The notes: generated by a model not told the origin, from the sequence alone. Positions 11,001 through 21,995 are shown, numbered from the stretch's first letter. The stretch is 64,000 bases of DNA from Daedaleopsis sinensis (GCA_033807695.1 CM066308.1:496001-560000), one strand, 5' to 3'. Numbers and translations: made by a program.

Positions 11001-14000
11001 TCGAAGTGAGCTAATGCTGCCGCCCCAGTGTATACAACTCGGGATAGAATCACTTCGGGAGGTTGCGACATGTGCGGCATTCCTGCGCCATCGTCTCCGA
11101 CATATTCTGACTGGGCCCGAACCGTACCGAGAGGTTCATCGCTGTATATCCGTGATAAAGCGTCCGCAAGTACGTTTGTGTCACCAGGGATGTAACAGAT
11201 CTGAAAACGAAACTCGTTGAGGATATCCATCCAGCGATGTTGACGTGGTGAGAGGTGTTTCTGCTTCATCAGGTATTCGAGTGCCTTATGATCCGTGCAG
11301 ATACGAAAGGTGGTCCCATATAGCAGTGGTCTGAACCGCTTCAACGACTCGACTATTGCGAGCAGCTCCTGCTCGTGCACAGGGTAGTTCTGCTGCGCCG
11401 AGTTGAACTTTCCCGACCAGAAAGTAACTACCCGCGACGTCTTCAAGTCGTCTCCCTGGCTGATATAACCGCTAGCTCCAGTCAACGACGCGTCTGTGAC
11501 GAGGTTAATCGCAGCTGCTCCGTCTGAATAGTCGAGCGCAATGCGACGGTTGTTGCGCCACCGGTGTACCGTCTCTTTGACCTGGTCGAAAGCTCTTTGG
11601 TGTGTGTCCGTCCATCTCCAAAGCTTAGTGGTACCAGTCAGTGGAGCCAGCACCCCCATTGGGATGCGGATGCCCTCGCAGTCCGGTGCGAGGAAGCTAA
11701 CTGCGCCGAGGAAGCTACTAAGCAAGCTCTTATTCGTCGGTGTTTTCCATGCTGTAACTGAATCCACTTTGTGCGGATCCATGGCGATGCCATATTCGTC
11801 TATAACATGTCCTAAGATCTTCAACTTTGACGCGAAGAATTCCATCTTATCAGCTCCGAGAAAGAACTTTTCTCGTCGCAATACGTCAAACACGAGCCGG
11901 ATGTGTGTAAGATGGTCCTGAATGGTGTCCGAATATATCACAATGTCGTCAAGATAGACATCCATGAAGACCCCTAGGTATTGCGCGAAGATGTGATTCA
12001 TCACGGTCTGATAAGTGGTAGGCCCGTTCACATCCCCTTGCTGTAGTACGAGGCTCACCATTGTCCCGTCCGGGGTAGTGAACAAGGTCCTCGGAACATG
12101 TTCTGGTATTACTCGGATCTGCTCGTAAGCATCCTTGCCGTCAATGAGACTCCGGTACTGATGCTTTACGACGTTCCTCAGGATACCGTCGATGTCAGGA
12201 AGGGGAGCAGCGAGCTTGTGAGTGTTTGCGTTCTGCTCACGCTTGTCTACCACGGTCCTCAGCCGGAGAACACCATCGTCTCGGGCAGGCTTGGGAATCA
12301 TGAGCATAGGAGAAGCATTCACTCCGGAAGCCATTTCCCATCGTCCTGACTCCATATACGCCCTCCGTTTCTCGTGCCAAAGAGGCTTGAGAGCGTCGGG
12401 ACACTTAGAGGGACGCCATGAGTATATTTTAGACTCGTCAATCAAAGGGATGGTGTGATTGATGTCCCGCAGCGGGGGCAACGCAGCCCGTGCTCCATCT
12501 TGGCACAAGTCTGCTGCTTCACGGCGCAAACCGTCCCGGAGAGACTCAAGAGTGTCCGCTACGACGGTCGCTGCCGCTGAAAGGACTACTGAGGTGTCCT
12601 CCCCAACTATATCTAGCGGGACATTGGATCCAATCGACACACGAGTGGGGTTTAATCCAATCGCAACCTTATGCTGGAACAGGAAAGGTGTGCCAAGGAT
12701 CATATCGTAGCTGTCTATATTGACTACATCGAAGCGTCGTTGACAGTGTATGCCTTGGTACTCGAAGTCCACGACAGTGGAGCAATTGATCTTGGAGCGC
12801 GACCCTTGAACTGCGAGATACACGGGTAGGGGTGTCTCGAGCACGTCACGCTTGAGTCGAAGCTGATCAACTATCGTAGTCGATATAAAATCGGCCATGC
12901 ATCCAGTATCGAGAAGAGCACGAACAGGTTTACCATTGACCAGAACGGACACGACGAGCGGCGTAGGTAGCATCCGGCTTGCATCTTTAGGTCTCATCGC
13001 AGTCCGTTCAATCCCTAGTACCGCATTCGCGGGTATGGATTCACTCTTCCTGTTCTTACGATTTGATTTCGCTCTTGCAGGTCTAGCAGCGCACATCATA
13101 AGCTTCATGCGACGTACACGACGTCGTTCTCTCAATACCTGAGGCTGGAGAAGCTCCGATGTCGTCAAGTCATCCAGCAGGATGTTCACCACACTTCGAG
13201 GGTCAAATGCGGGGTCACAGACGTCGTCATGAGTGACTACATGGTATGTGTCTTCAAGCTGAAAGGAAATGCGATACCCAAACTGATGCGAGCTTACTTT
13301 CATCAGTTGTGACTGTCCAGGTACGTCCGGATACAATTCACGCAAGTAGGCAGCTACATGTGCGCGTAACCAGTATATGGCCGGATAGTCTGACTCTTCT
13401 GCGTCGCAGGGAGGGAAGCCGGTTCCCCACTCCGGGCGAGGGGGAATTGTAATCCAGCTGTCCCATTCTCTCTGTAGGATGTCGGCCACTCCACAGTCAG
13501 GATCATCCATCTGCTTCCTGGTGACGATATAGTCCGACGGCAATCCTCGAGGTGCCATCCAGTCAGTCACCTCAAAACTATCATCTCCGTATGGCCTGAC
13601 CGCGAATCGTTCGGATGGGAGTATGCCCGCATCCCGAGCCGAATGCAGCGAGTAGAAACTGATAAATAATGTTTGTAGGAATTCGATGCAATCGTTCGCA
13701 TGTGCGCGGGACCATATGCCCTCTAGCTCGGTCTGCGGGACGTCTGACTCGTTCGAATGTTCAGTCTTTCCCTGAGTATCGGGTTCTGTCTGAATACGCA
13801 CAGATCCGACGCGGATCTTTGTAGGTGCGTCTTCCCGGCGTACTTGTGCAGCTAACCTTTCTAGATTGTCAAAATGCACGGATCCAGCATTTACTCCAGG
13901 TCTACGAGGAGCAGGAGCCGTCTTACGTGCCTTGCAATTTCGACTTTCATGCCCAACCTCTCTGCAGCTAAAGCATCGTCCTTCAGCACGCAAGCGATCC

Positions 14001-16264
14001 AGCTCTTCGCGAGGGATCTTGTTAGGCCGCTCACTGGTATTCCGTGCTGGTCGCTCGGCAACCCCTCGCGGTCCGCCACTGTCTCTGGTTCTACCCTGAG
14101 GAGTTCCCTTTCCGGGACGCGGTTCCGAGCGACTTTTGTCCGTGGTCGAGCCCGCAGGATTGTAGGGTTCCGGGCCCGAAGATCGATTGGGGAACCGCCC
14201 CCACGTCCGGCCGGGTACCTGTCCTTCGAAGGATCGCTCCTCTTTCCGAGCTTCCTCGTATGCTTCCTCACGCCGAACGGCGTGCTTTACTAGCTTCTCC
14301 AGAGGAGTCTTCTCAGGATTCAGTCCCCGTTCTAGGAGGTGTACTCGTATATATTGGTGCATCCCTCGCCAGAAGATTTGTACAAGCTGGAAGTCAGAGA
14401 CGTCCGGGAAACGGACAGCTAATTGCTGGATCTCCCGGACAAAATCTCGTACGCGGCTGCGGCCTTGAGCTGCAGTCTCAAGACGGCGACGTAATCTAGC
14501 TTTGTAATCGGTAGGGAAACAGTAATCGAATAGCGCGTCGTATAGCAGATTGAGCGTCCATTCAGACTGTCGAGTCGCTACGTGACGCATGAAAAACTGG
14601 CTGGGCTTTCCGGACATGAATTGTACGACTAGTTTGAGCATGAGCCGATCGGAGAGATCATACAGCTCCTTCCAAGTATCGACTTGGTATAGCCATTGGT
14701 CGTACAGATCGATGTCTGCAGTCCCATCCCACACAAAAGGTGCCTTGATTTTTACTCCTGCCATAGCTCGTTTGAGCTGCTTCGAATCTTTCTTATGCTT
14801 CTTATGATGTCTCTTTTTAGACGCACTTTTATTGCTGTTCGAAGGTACATCGGAGTCGCTACTAGTAGAGCTAATACTAGAGCTCGAATCACTAGGTGGG
14901 GACGTATCGGAGTCATCGCTATCTGAGCTAGAGCTCGAAGTGTCACTCGAGCTAGGTGAGCTCGAGGAAGTCGGCGGATCGCGCCCTCCAGCCTCAGCCG
15001 TAGTTGCTCGGAACCAGCCGCCACTCGGCACTTGAGAAGACTCGCGCACGAATTGAGACATAGCGGGAGCTTCCTTCTTCCTTGGGGGAGCCTTACTAGG
15101 TCCGGTACTAGCCTGCCGAGATGTTTCACGAGCAGTTGACGGAGGGACTGACGATCGACTTACAAATTGGCGCAGGAACTCTCGCTGTTCAGATGTGCGC
15201 GGTACGTCCTTAGCCTTTTGTGTTGTCGAGAACCGACCGTCTAGTCCGGCCGGCTTCTCCTCGGGTGAAACTTCGACGATAACTGCCATAGCTTCAAGGG
15301 CGAGAGGCCTCGATGCGATAGACGAGGTCGTATACGAGAGGAGTGAGGCTTGAATTGCGAGCTGGAGATCCTCCGAGTCGTCACCCGAGAGATCGTCATC
15401 AGAGCTGTCGACTTGTCGCCAGAACTCATCTACCAGTGACGTCTTAGCTTGCTCGACTAGGGGCAGGGCAGGTACTTGAATCAGGTTGGAGTTCCACTCG
15501 TCCGGAATAGGTCCGAGCTGGTCCTGTTCGTCACACAGATCGAACCAGGTAGGAAAGAACTGCTGAGAGCGCAGAGCAACTGCACTCCCTGCCTGAGACG
15601 AACGGCCATGTGTTCTGACCGGTATCATGCTCCATTCGTCGTTCCAGCTACGTCTACCGGGAGGATTACCCTCACCGGACTCTGGGAGAGTCGCTCGCTC
15701 GTCGGCGCGCTCGATCCCTTTTTGCTCAACCTCTAAGGGAGCACCCTGCTTAAGCGGAACTGTTTCCGCTTCAAGCGCCAGCGGCAGCACAGCTGTGCGC
15801 CCTGTCCTCGGGTCGGATGCCGCGGGTCTCTCGCGCATCCCTCTGTGCCCTCTATACGTCCCGCCCTCCATTCGGGCTGATGCTGATTCGCCCGAACGGA
15901 CAGTACGCGCAACATTGCGTGTTACTCGCCGTCCTTCGTTTGCCTCCGCGATCCGTCCGTAGTCTTCCATCCCCCACTTCACACTGAGAGCGATATCGCC
16001 TGCAGCGTAGAGAGGGGGGCCAACGGTAGTGGAGACGGACTCGGGTTCCGAGGTAGGGAGATAGAGAGGGTGTGGCAACTCACCTGAGCCCTCGAGCTCG
16101 CAGTTGCCAGTGCGAGACTCGTCCCAGGTTGACGAGAGCGACGCGGCCACCTCATCCGAGGTCCGCTGGCTCTCCTGAACGTTCGACTTCAAAGTCATTT
16201 TGGTGTCTAGACAGTGTGGGTTTTTTTTAAAAGCGAACGTTCCTAACGACAAGCGGGTGATCAA
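8087..16264 (-). CDS. gag-pol: Ty3/gypsy Gag-Pol polyprotein with C-terminal RGG/acidic extension
   Basis: A single 2725-codon frame. The likeliest start is an internal Met at 16201-16198, since the first Met (16264) lies in leader-like sequence. In order: Ser-rich and acidic N-terminus; gag capsid-like region (about 530-720, F-x-G-K-P-S-Q-F-F); CCHC zinc knuckle C-x2-C-x4-H-x4-C (about 764-777); aspartic protease L-L-D-T-G (about 1117); reverse transcriptase with Y-L-D-D-I (about 1437); RNase H T-D-A-S (about 1587); integrase H-H-C-C zinc finger (about 1921-1956), D-D-E core (I-D-F-V-G-P about 1991, S-D-R-D-T about 2053, T-D-G-A-T-E-R about 2090); and a chromodomain-like segment (about 2290-2340). 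It then continues without a stop into a ~295-residue extension (from Met 2431, nt 8974) with an R-G-G-R-rich middle and an Asp/Glu-rich C-terminus. No internal stop or frameshift is visible. No gag/pol recoding is needed because the frame is fused. Confidence 0.95.
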   Translation of the reverse strand: MITRLSLGTFAFKKNPHCLDTKMTLKSNVQESQRTSDEVAASLSSTWDESRTGNCELEGSGELPHPLYLPTSEPESVSTTVGPPLYAAGDIALSVKWGMEDYGRIAEANEGRRVTRNVARTVRSGESASARMEGGTYRGHRGMRERPAASDPRTGRTAVLPLALEAETVPLKQGAPLEVEQKGIERADERATLPESGEGNPPGRRSWNDEWSMIPVRTHGRSSQAGSAVALRSQQFFPTWFDLCDEQDQLGPIPDEWNSNLIQVPALPLVEQAKTSLVDEFWRQVDSSDDDLSGDDSEDLQLAIQASLLSYTTSSIASRPLALEAMAVIVEVSPEEKPAGLDGRFSTTQKAKDVPRTSEQREFLRQFVSRSSVPPSTARETSRQASTGPSKAPPRKKEAPAMSQFVRESSQVPSGGWFRATTAEAGGRDPPTSSSSPSSSDTSSSSSDSDDSDTSPPSDSSSSISSTSSDSDVPSNSNKSASKKRHHKKHKKDSKQLKRAMAGVKIKAPFVWDGTADIDLYDQWLYQVDTWKELYDLSDRLMLKLVVQFMSGKPSQFFMRHVATRQSEWTLNLLYDALFDYCFPTDYKARLRRRLETAAQGRSRVRDFVREIQQLAVRFPDVSDFQLVQIFWRGMHQYIRVHLLERGLNPEKTPLEKLVKHAVRREEAYEEARKEERSFEGQVPGRTWGRFPNRSSGPEPYNPAGSTTDKSRSEPRPGKGTPQGRTRDSGGPRGVAERPARNTSERPNKIPREELDRLRAEGRCFSCREVGHESRNCKARKTAPAPRRPGVNAGSVHFDNLERLAAQVRREDAPTKIRVGSVRIQTEPDTQGKTEHSNESDVPQTELEGIWSRAHANDCIEFLQTLFISFYSLHSARDAGILPSERFAVRPYGDDSFEVTDWMAPRGLPSDYIVTRKQMDDPDCGVADILQREWDSWITIPPRPEWGTGFPPCDAEESDYPAIYWLRAHVAAYLRELYPDVPGQSQLMKVSSHQFGYRISFQLEDTYHVVTHDDVCDPAFDPRSVVNILLDDLTTSELLQPQVLRERRRVRRMKLMMCAARPARAKSNRKNRKSESIPANAVLGIERTAMRPKDASRMLPTPLVVSVLVNGKPVRALLDTGCMADFISTTIVDQLRLKRDVLETPLPVYLAVQGSRSKINCSTVVDFEYQGIHCQRRFDVVNIDSYDMILGTPFLFQHKVAIGLNPTRVSIGSNVPLDIVGEDTSVVLSAAATVVADTLESLRDGLRREAADLCQDGARAALPPLRDINHTIPLIDESKIYSWRPSKCPDALKPLWHEKRRAYMESGRWEMASGVNASPMLMIPKPARDDGVLRLRTVVDKREQNANTHKLAAPLPDIDGILRNVVKHQYRSLIDGKDAYEQIRVIPEHVPRTLFTTPDGTMVSLVLQQGDVNGPTTYQTVMNHIFAQYLGVFMDVYLDDIVIYSDTIQDHLTHIRLVFDVLRREKFFLGADKMEFFASKLKILGHVIDEYGIAMDPHKVDSVTAWKTPTNKSLLSSFLGAVSFLAPDCEGIRIPMGVLAPLTGTTKLWRWTDTHQRAFDQVKETVHRWRNNRRIALDYSDGAAAINLVTDASLTGASGYISQGDDLKTSRVVTFWSGKFNSAQQNYPVHEQELLAIVESLKRFRPLLYGTTFRICTDHKALEYLMKQKHLSPRQHRWMDILNEFRFQICYIPGDTNVLADALSRIYSDEPLGTVRAQSEYVGDDGAGMPHMSQPPEVILSRVVYTGAAALAHFEPRRSARLAARPQPEGIYRTSESRRGPSTRRPMPEQADEAESGHRALQDTLAETEAETTRRHRRERVHGVGHATAVDSGRESGPSLATPVVPSLLSTAGERGMELPASLRGRYTEDPFFARIVRKPGDFTHFEYIDGLLYKVHAGTHLLCIPDILVGSRRLREILIRHAHSILAHLGSKKTLAYLRIDLWWPEMVADVNAYCQTCSVCATTKSATARPLGLLKPMPVPRHPWQFVGIDFVGPLPASDNRHGSFDMICVIIDQLTSMVHLVPTVQTYGAVEIAELVFEHVYKLHGLPERIISDRDTLFTSTFWRKLHELLGVELRMSSAYHPQTDGATERANRTMTQMLRQCVRPDQRDWVLKLPAIELAMNSARSETTGFSPFYLNYGQMPRSLVWRSESEYPGVERFAARMKQAIMAAHDAIIASRTSQVVQANKHRRPASFKAGELVYLSTKNLSLPKGRARKLSPKYLGPFAITKVVSAGATYELDLPEELRARGLANAFHASLLRPHFPNDDRRFPGRQFHQLSGFGERPQEWAVDRILSHAGRGKDTMFEVIWSTGDVTWVSYHDVQHLQALTEYFEALGVSGIRQLPSRTAGQPQEEAGPTSTGGETVAAPLISVAAVTVHGRRTPLASPETGTPTLHCKNSFHSMIYLDREGLDACSTSPSRSTRTSPVMSAVPGHYNVDDRVRWEAYAEHFRAWLDKKAVYPGNPPPGYVEVFKLTQRYAPCPHEYPDLVAAATRPTMPALPGGGVPGITMSADAFNSFLSHNTAINTQIATLLQNAESRRSSSSDSRGHHRSTEGHARPRGNRPYRGGGRHRGRGGRPPPLADRLGGQAPGSDGGPRRRGRRGGRGKRPLGHNIPVPDGQDDVPAGTGESYESPLTFVRGLIAQLVGGCEAQNGGVDVPAAAEHPPVAGPSGSAGQNATAGSRAAVNGGPAEGEMDIDPEDDDFDLDDLDDLDDDFQSKIRF

Positions 16265-16311
16265 TCCGTTGTGTTAGTAAACAGATACGAGAGGAAATAG
16301 CACTCAAAAAA

Positions 16312-16658
16312 TGTGAGAAATCCGAGTCTTTCGGCGATGTCGAGAGTCGTGAGACGTCGAGAGGGTCGTCGAGTGAGTCGGAAAACACGGTAGAGTTGGC
16401 AGACACGAAACTGAGTGAGTAAAGTCGTATCTTGAACTCTGAAGTCTCGTCGATAGTAGATACATAGGTTTATATACGGAAGACGAGACGGCTTTTGAAA
16501 CGAGTAGGAGTAGTGAAACAAGAAGTCTACGAGTGAGAAAAGAAAAGATTGAAGTGAAACGAGACACGAGCGGGAAGCTCGTGTGGTGGGGAGCTTACGG
16601 GCGGCAACGACCGCTTAGTCATGTCTGAAAGTGGCAGGTCAGACGCCCGTGCCTTACA
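16312..16658 (-). repeat. 5' LTR of the gypsy element
   Basis: Same 347 bp as 7677-8023. It is the promoter-side LTR for the minus-strand gag-pol. A TATATA-containing AT-rich patch (about 16462-16480) is the likely core-promoter position. Confidence 0.93.
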
Positions 16659-16663
16659 GCGTA
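16659..16663. repeat. Target-site duplication GCGTA (right)
   Basis: Pairs with 7672-7676. Host spacer resumes with tgactcagcc exactly as in units 2-4. Confidence 0.95.
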
Positions 16664-19600
16664 TGACTCAGCCACTCGCTCGAGGGGCGTGCTGACAGCT
16701 GTACTACAGAGCGTTGAGTGCTCTACACGGAGACAGAAGTCTGTGATGGCCGCATACCTCAGTTTATGCGCACAACGACCGCAAGTATCCTGCCACTCGA
16801 GTCGGGCTTCGCCGTCCGCGTCAGGCTCGGCCATCCGCCTCGATCTCGCCGCGCGCCCCAGACCGTTCAAAACGCGACGACAGAGTCCGCGCTACGGGCC
16901 GGGCCTCTCGAGTGGCTGCCACTGGCAGCGACGACCGCCGGAGGGCTGCGAGGAGAACCGTGAGCCACGACGGATGATAGGGAAACGTGCGGAAGCAGCT
17001 CACCTTCTGGCGACGAGAATCGGACTCCCCCCAGCCAGCGAGAAACGACGCGGCACGAGCAGCATGCCGCCACAAGGACGACTCGGATGTGCTCCGGGTG
17101 ACGCAGCCAGTCCTGCCAGGGCCGTCAACGTACGACCGTCCGCCGGCGACGCGTGCTCCGCACACGAGGAGCAGTGGGAACGGCGAGATGCGCGAGCAGT
17201 CTTCCGCATCCGACGTCTTCTCTGCACATCCTCAACTTTGACGATGGCCAGAAGCCAGAGATCTCACCTGTACGTGCAGAGTGGCCGGAGAGACGGGCAG
17301 CGGTCCACGAAAGACTGATGCAACCCTATAGATGTTCGCGTGAGGATCTCGAGTCAGCAGGACGAGGGACATGCACGTACACTGCACAAGGTCGGAACAG
17401 TGCACCGCCGGGCGGAGTGCAGTTGCGTGCACGCTGCACACGCTCGGATTCCGAGCGTCGATCCGTGGAGGGCTCGATGAGTCCACCGGATATTTGCTTG
17501 CTCGCCGTGTAAGCACCTGCGAGTTTGTGGAGATATGGACGAGCTCATCTGAATCTGCAGAACAATCTTCGCCGCCGGAGATACACACGGCCACCACGGG
17601 AGAATCAAGACAAGGATAGGTGCGGGGGACGATGCGTCAGCCGTCCGGAATGTATCCGCACTGAAGACCGGGTGAGCCGATGGAACACGCCTGATGACTC
17701 GTGGAGTATCCAGCTCACCAGATCCCCGCCAGATTGAGATGTAGGATGACGACCCGGGGGCCGTGCCGCCATGGAAGAGCACAGCTCGGATACACGGGAC
17801 GTCTTGCGGACGATCATGCAACGATGGCAGACGCGTCTGACGCGGAGCGACGTCTGAGCGACCGTGTACGCGGAGCGCAGCGCCCGGGACGTGCATTCTA
17901 CGCCAGTGGCTGCGAGGAAAGACGTGAGTGAGCGCCTCGTTTGAGCCGCGGAGGTATGCAGTGCTCACCTATGTGCCATGACATGCAGCTCCGAGTCGCC
18001 GTCCGCATACAGGTGGAGGTGTATCAGCGGCCGGCCATTGATGGGGAGTCGAGCCAGAGCTGGACAGACCCGCCAGACGGCAGCGGCGAGCACGACAGGG
18101 GAGCGGGAGGTGGCGACGCGTAGCACACCTCGTGTGATGGTTGGGGAGAGTGCCTCCGTGGACGAGTGCAGCTTGGATACACAGCGTGCTCTGCTGACCA
18201 TCATGCGGCGATTTCAGACGCGTCTGACGCGTCGCGCTCTCTGAGCGACCGTGTGCACGGCTCGCACTGCCCGAATGCGCATCTCTGTCGAGTCAAATGT
18301 GAGTGAACGCGTCGTTCGAGCGGAGGGATGTCGTGCTCACCTTTGTGCCAGCTCCGAGTCGCTGTCCGCGAAGAGGTGGAGGAGTAACCGCGGTCGGCCG
18401 CTGAGGGGGAGTGGAGCCACAGCTGGACGGGCCCGCCGGACGACGGCGGCGAGCACGACGGGGGAGCGGGAGGGGGGGACGCGTGTCCGAGTGGTTGGAG
18501 AGAGAGAGAGGCGGGCGCCGGGGCCAAGTGCGCGGCCTTCGAGCACCGGGAAGATGCGGACGCGAGGAATGCATGTCGACGTCTTGGGAAGGTCCCCGAG
18601 ATCCCGAGCTGCATGTTCAAAATGGAAATCTTCACTCATTCTCCGTCTGATGTCGGTGGGACGGCGAGCGCGGGTGAGCGTCGTTAGGCCGGCCGGCGAT
18701 TTCGGCCTTCCTCGATTGGGCAGTGCGTGTACTGAACGCCAGGTGTGATCGACTGCCGGTTTCGGCGCACTCGACCGTGCTTGTCCTCCCTGCCGTCTGC
18801 GCTGGCATGCGACAAGGGCGGCAGAGCATTGTATCGGCTATCTCTCATCCATCTGCGCTTCTACTGCTTACTTTCTCTGAACTCCGTGGCGAAAACGGTG
18901 AGTTTAGAGAGGGATAGGATAGTACATATTGATGAAATTTTCAGATGACGAACACCTGGGAATGTCAGGGACAATTTGCAGTTCGGCTCCGGTCATGAAG
19001 ATATCGGAGGTTCTGCCAGCGGTTTCTAGGGACCGCTTTCCCAGGTCCAGACTCGAGAAGATGTGGGCTGCGACTCCACCCGTTTCTGCCGTTTGTTCGT
19101 TCCGCTTCGTCCTCTCACTGGGTTCATGCTGATGCTACAGTATCCAGGTCATATGCGCTCATCACGGAGCCATTCACAGAGGGAATATGCGCAGTGTGTC
19201 CGTAGATCTCCGTGTCGCTCCAATGACAATGAGCATGCATCCGAAGAGCGTACTCAGACGGTCCAGGCCGGCGAAAACTTTCAGGCATGGAAGCATCTGC
19301 CGTGCGACAGGCCAGACCCGCTCCTCCGTGTGCACACTCTATCGTCGAGGTGATATGTTCTCAGTCCGCTCTCGCACTCACTCACTGGATCTCACCGCAC
19401 TCGTGCTCGCATTCAGACAAACATACGGGTCGGAAACCGCGCTGTATTCGTGCTAGATACATACAGACAGCCCGCCGAAGTGCGAACGCACGACAGCCCG
19501 GGCACGCCACCGCGATCCCCGCCTGCCGCTGGGCGGTGGCGAGCCCGGAGTCCAGACATCCGAGGCGCACGGTGCATGCTGCGGCAGCGTCTGGTTGGCT

Positions 19601-19795
19601 GACCACCCGACGTCCATTCCTCGCCCCGAGCGCGCACGCACGGGCCAGCGGCCATCCCGGCGAGCGGGGTCGTGACCTGCGCGTGCGAATGTGAGCGCAG
19701 CGGGCGGGCGGGGTATAAGGCCTGTCTCGGGGGAATGCGCACTGCAGAGTCGCGCACTCGCAGGCCTGCACCCCCCGCTCCTCGCCCTCCACTCC

Positions 19796-19845
19796 TCGCC
19801 CCTCGCCCGTCGCCCGTCGCCCGTCGCCCGTCGCCCGTCGCCCCT
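19796..19845. repeat. 7-bp minisatellite (ccgtcgc) U1
   Basis: Tandem CGTCGCC-type heptamers flanked by related CCTCGCC copies. The corresponding tracts are 43031-43075 (U2), 50975-51019 (U3) and 58919-58963 (U4). Confidence 0.85.
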
Positions 19846-21360
19846 CACTCTCCAGCACTCTGCCGTGCGCCTGCCCGTCGTCGGATGCGCGATATGCACT
19901 CGGGGCGTGCGAGATGCGTCGGTACGCCATGTCCCTCGTGTGCTGGGACGCTGCTGACGAGAGCGACAGACAGATGGCCGGGCGACGTGCTCGTCGGCGT
20001 GCGCATGTCCAGGAGAGCGAGTCGTCGGCGTGCGCATGTCCAGGAGGGTACGCACGCTCTGTCGGGATCTGTCGGTACGGCTGGCAACTGACATCAGCTT
20101 GTTCTGCTTCACAGAGACCAGAACAACACGCACGTACTGTGGAAGGTAAGTACGGCCGACGGGGATCGATGTGGCTGGCGCACTCACCCGGACCGTTGTA
20201 GGCCAAGCCGGACACAACATCCCTGGTACCGGTGAGCCCGCCCTTGTCCCCGCTTGCGCTGGCGAAGCTGACAGTTCGTTCTGTCGACAGTCCATCATGT
20301 CGCTGTGCGCGTACACACGTGGGATGGCTGCACCGTAGCGGATGAGTACGTGTGTATCACACTTTGATTGACTCACCACGGCTCACGCTTTTTCCACAGA
20401 CTCGGACGAGACCGCGTGCGCGCAGGCCACGGATGAGGCATGCCACTACTCACACTCGCGATCGCGCACACCGGCAGCGGCGCCGTCAAGTAGCGCGGCG
20501 ATCGCAGGAACGACGTGCGCGGTCTGCGCAGCACATCCGCGCATCCGCGACGTCGGGCACATGCACAGCGGACGGACTATGGTACATACAAGTTCAGTTC
20601 GTGACCATATGCGTGGTACTTACCTTGGTGTCTGACAGAACCCTAGCGGTCACGGCGGCAGCGCTGCGGAGGCACTCGGCCGTCTGGGACGGACGGCCCT
20701 TGTCAGCATAGTAGACGGTACGTCGTGCTCGTCGGCGTGCACACGTCGAGAAGAGCGAGGTACGCACGCTCTGCCGGGGTCTGTCGGTGTGGCCGGCGAC
20801 TGACATCAGCTTGTTCCCCTCGCAGAGACCATCGGAGCAGCGGGCGCGTACCGTGGAAGGTGAGCACGGCCGGCGGGGATCGATGTCGCTGGCGGACTGA
20901 CACGGACCGTTGCAGGCTGGCGCGAGGTCGAGCTCGACATGACGTCTTGGTACCGGTGAGCCCGCCCTTTTCCTCGCGTGCGCGGGCGGAGCTGACGGAC
21001 TGTTCCGCCCGTCAGGTCGCTGCGCGCGTATGAGGAGTGCACCATAGCAGATGAGTACGTGGGTATCACACTCGGATTGACTCACCACGGCTCACGCGAT
21101 CTCCGTAGATTCGGACTAAACCGCATGCGCGCCGGCCGCGGACGAGGCGTGCTGCGAACTCACCATCGTGCACGGCGCCGGCAGCGGTGTCGGTCGGATC
21201 CGCGACGATGGCGGGGACGTCGCCGCCCGCCTGTGCGTGATCCGGCCGCACGTTCTCGCGCTCGCGACGTCGGTCGGATGCGCAGTGAACGTACTACGGT
21301 ACGCACAAGTTCAGTTCGCGACGATATGCGTGGTGCTTACCTTGCTCTCTCACAGAACCC

Positions 21361-21888
21361 TCACGGTCGCGGCGGCGGCAGGCACTTGGCCATCCGTGGC
21401 GCGCGACGGGCGGCGCACGACGGGCGGCGCTTGTCAGCATAGTAGACGGCGGGATCGGGGTAGATACCGTAGTAGTCGCGCGGCGGGACGTTCATGATCA
21501 GGCTAGGTGGGTCGAGCGGGACGGATCGGACGGCAGGCGCAGAGGGCGGGCGATGTTCGTGGAGAACGGAGGCAGGCGCAGAGGGAGAGACGGGGAGGAG
21601 CAGACGAGTGCGGTGTCCAGGCGCAGACCCGGTCGACTGTATGCGGCGCAGGGGAGAGAACGGGCCGGGCGGCGTTGCGGGGACGTCGAGGGAGAGGAGA
21701 GAGGAAGGACTGAGATCTGAGATCTGAGATCTGACCGTCCTGTAAGCTGCGTGCGGCGACTGAAAGCGACGGATATATGCGTCCCTCATGCTCTTGGTGC
21801 GAAGGACAGCGGCGAGCGAGGGCTCCAGATCGGTGAGGCCTGGGCGCAGAGTGGCGACCGCAGAGCGGCGACCGCAGAGTGGCGACAA
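21361..21888 (-). other. 175-codon open frame in the U1 spacer, significance uncertain
   Basis: Reads continuously in U1 from a Met at 21888 through a Ser/Pro-rich stretch to a segment containing N-V-P-P-R-D-Y-Y-G and V-Y-Y-A-D-K. In units 2-4 the frame is shifted by two extra copies (28 bp) of a 14-bp repeat. The second half (Y-Y-A-D-K.RPS) is repeated in the neighbouring ~630-bp module. No family recognised. It could be a relic exon or chance in GC-rich DNA. Confidence 0.25.
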
Positions 21889-21995
21889 GAGGGACTCCAG
21901 GGCGACGCGAGACGGACGGTCAACGGGACGGTAGAGCGCAACGAACGAGAACGGAGGTCAAGCGCGCTCCGCGGCCCGTGGAGCCACGATCACAT

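Larger units (their letters stand above)
7677..16658 (-). mobile_element. Complete Ty3/gypsy (chromovirus-like) LTR retrotransposon
   Basis: The element is 8982 bp, with two 347-bp LTRs that read as identical, a 5-bp target duplication and one long gag-pol frame on the minus strand. The 5' LTR is therefore the right one. Identical LTRs and an intact frame indicate very recent insertion. Units 2-4 hold the empty site. Next to the 5' LTR the expected primer-binding site position (16290-16311, minus strand) shows no obvious TGG-type tRNA complement, so self-priming or an unusual primer is possible. Confidence 0.95.
16664..21995. other. Array spacer of U1, right segment
   Basis: GC-rich spacer matching 39971-45243 of U2. 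Contains a pair of internal direct duplications near 17970-18120 and 18331-18480, a ccgtcgc minisatellite (19796-19845), a second pair of ~630-bp direct modules (about 20094-20720 and 20806-21449) and a gagatct repeat (three copies at 21712-21735; two in the other units). U1 has about 65 bp (17460-17530) absent from units 2-4. Short splice-like open segments occur on both strands, but no family was recognised, so no gene is called. Confidence 0.6.

Noticed and set aside
19796..19845. CRISPR-like regular repeats
   Set aside because: Contiguous heptamers without spacers in a eukaryotic context; a simple minisatellite.
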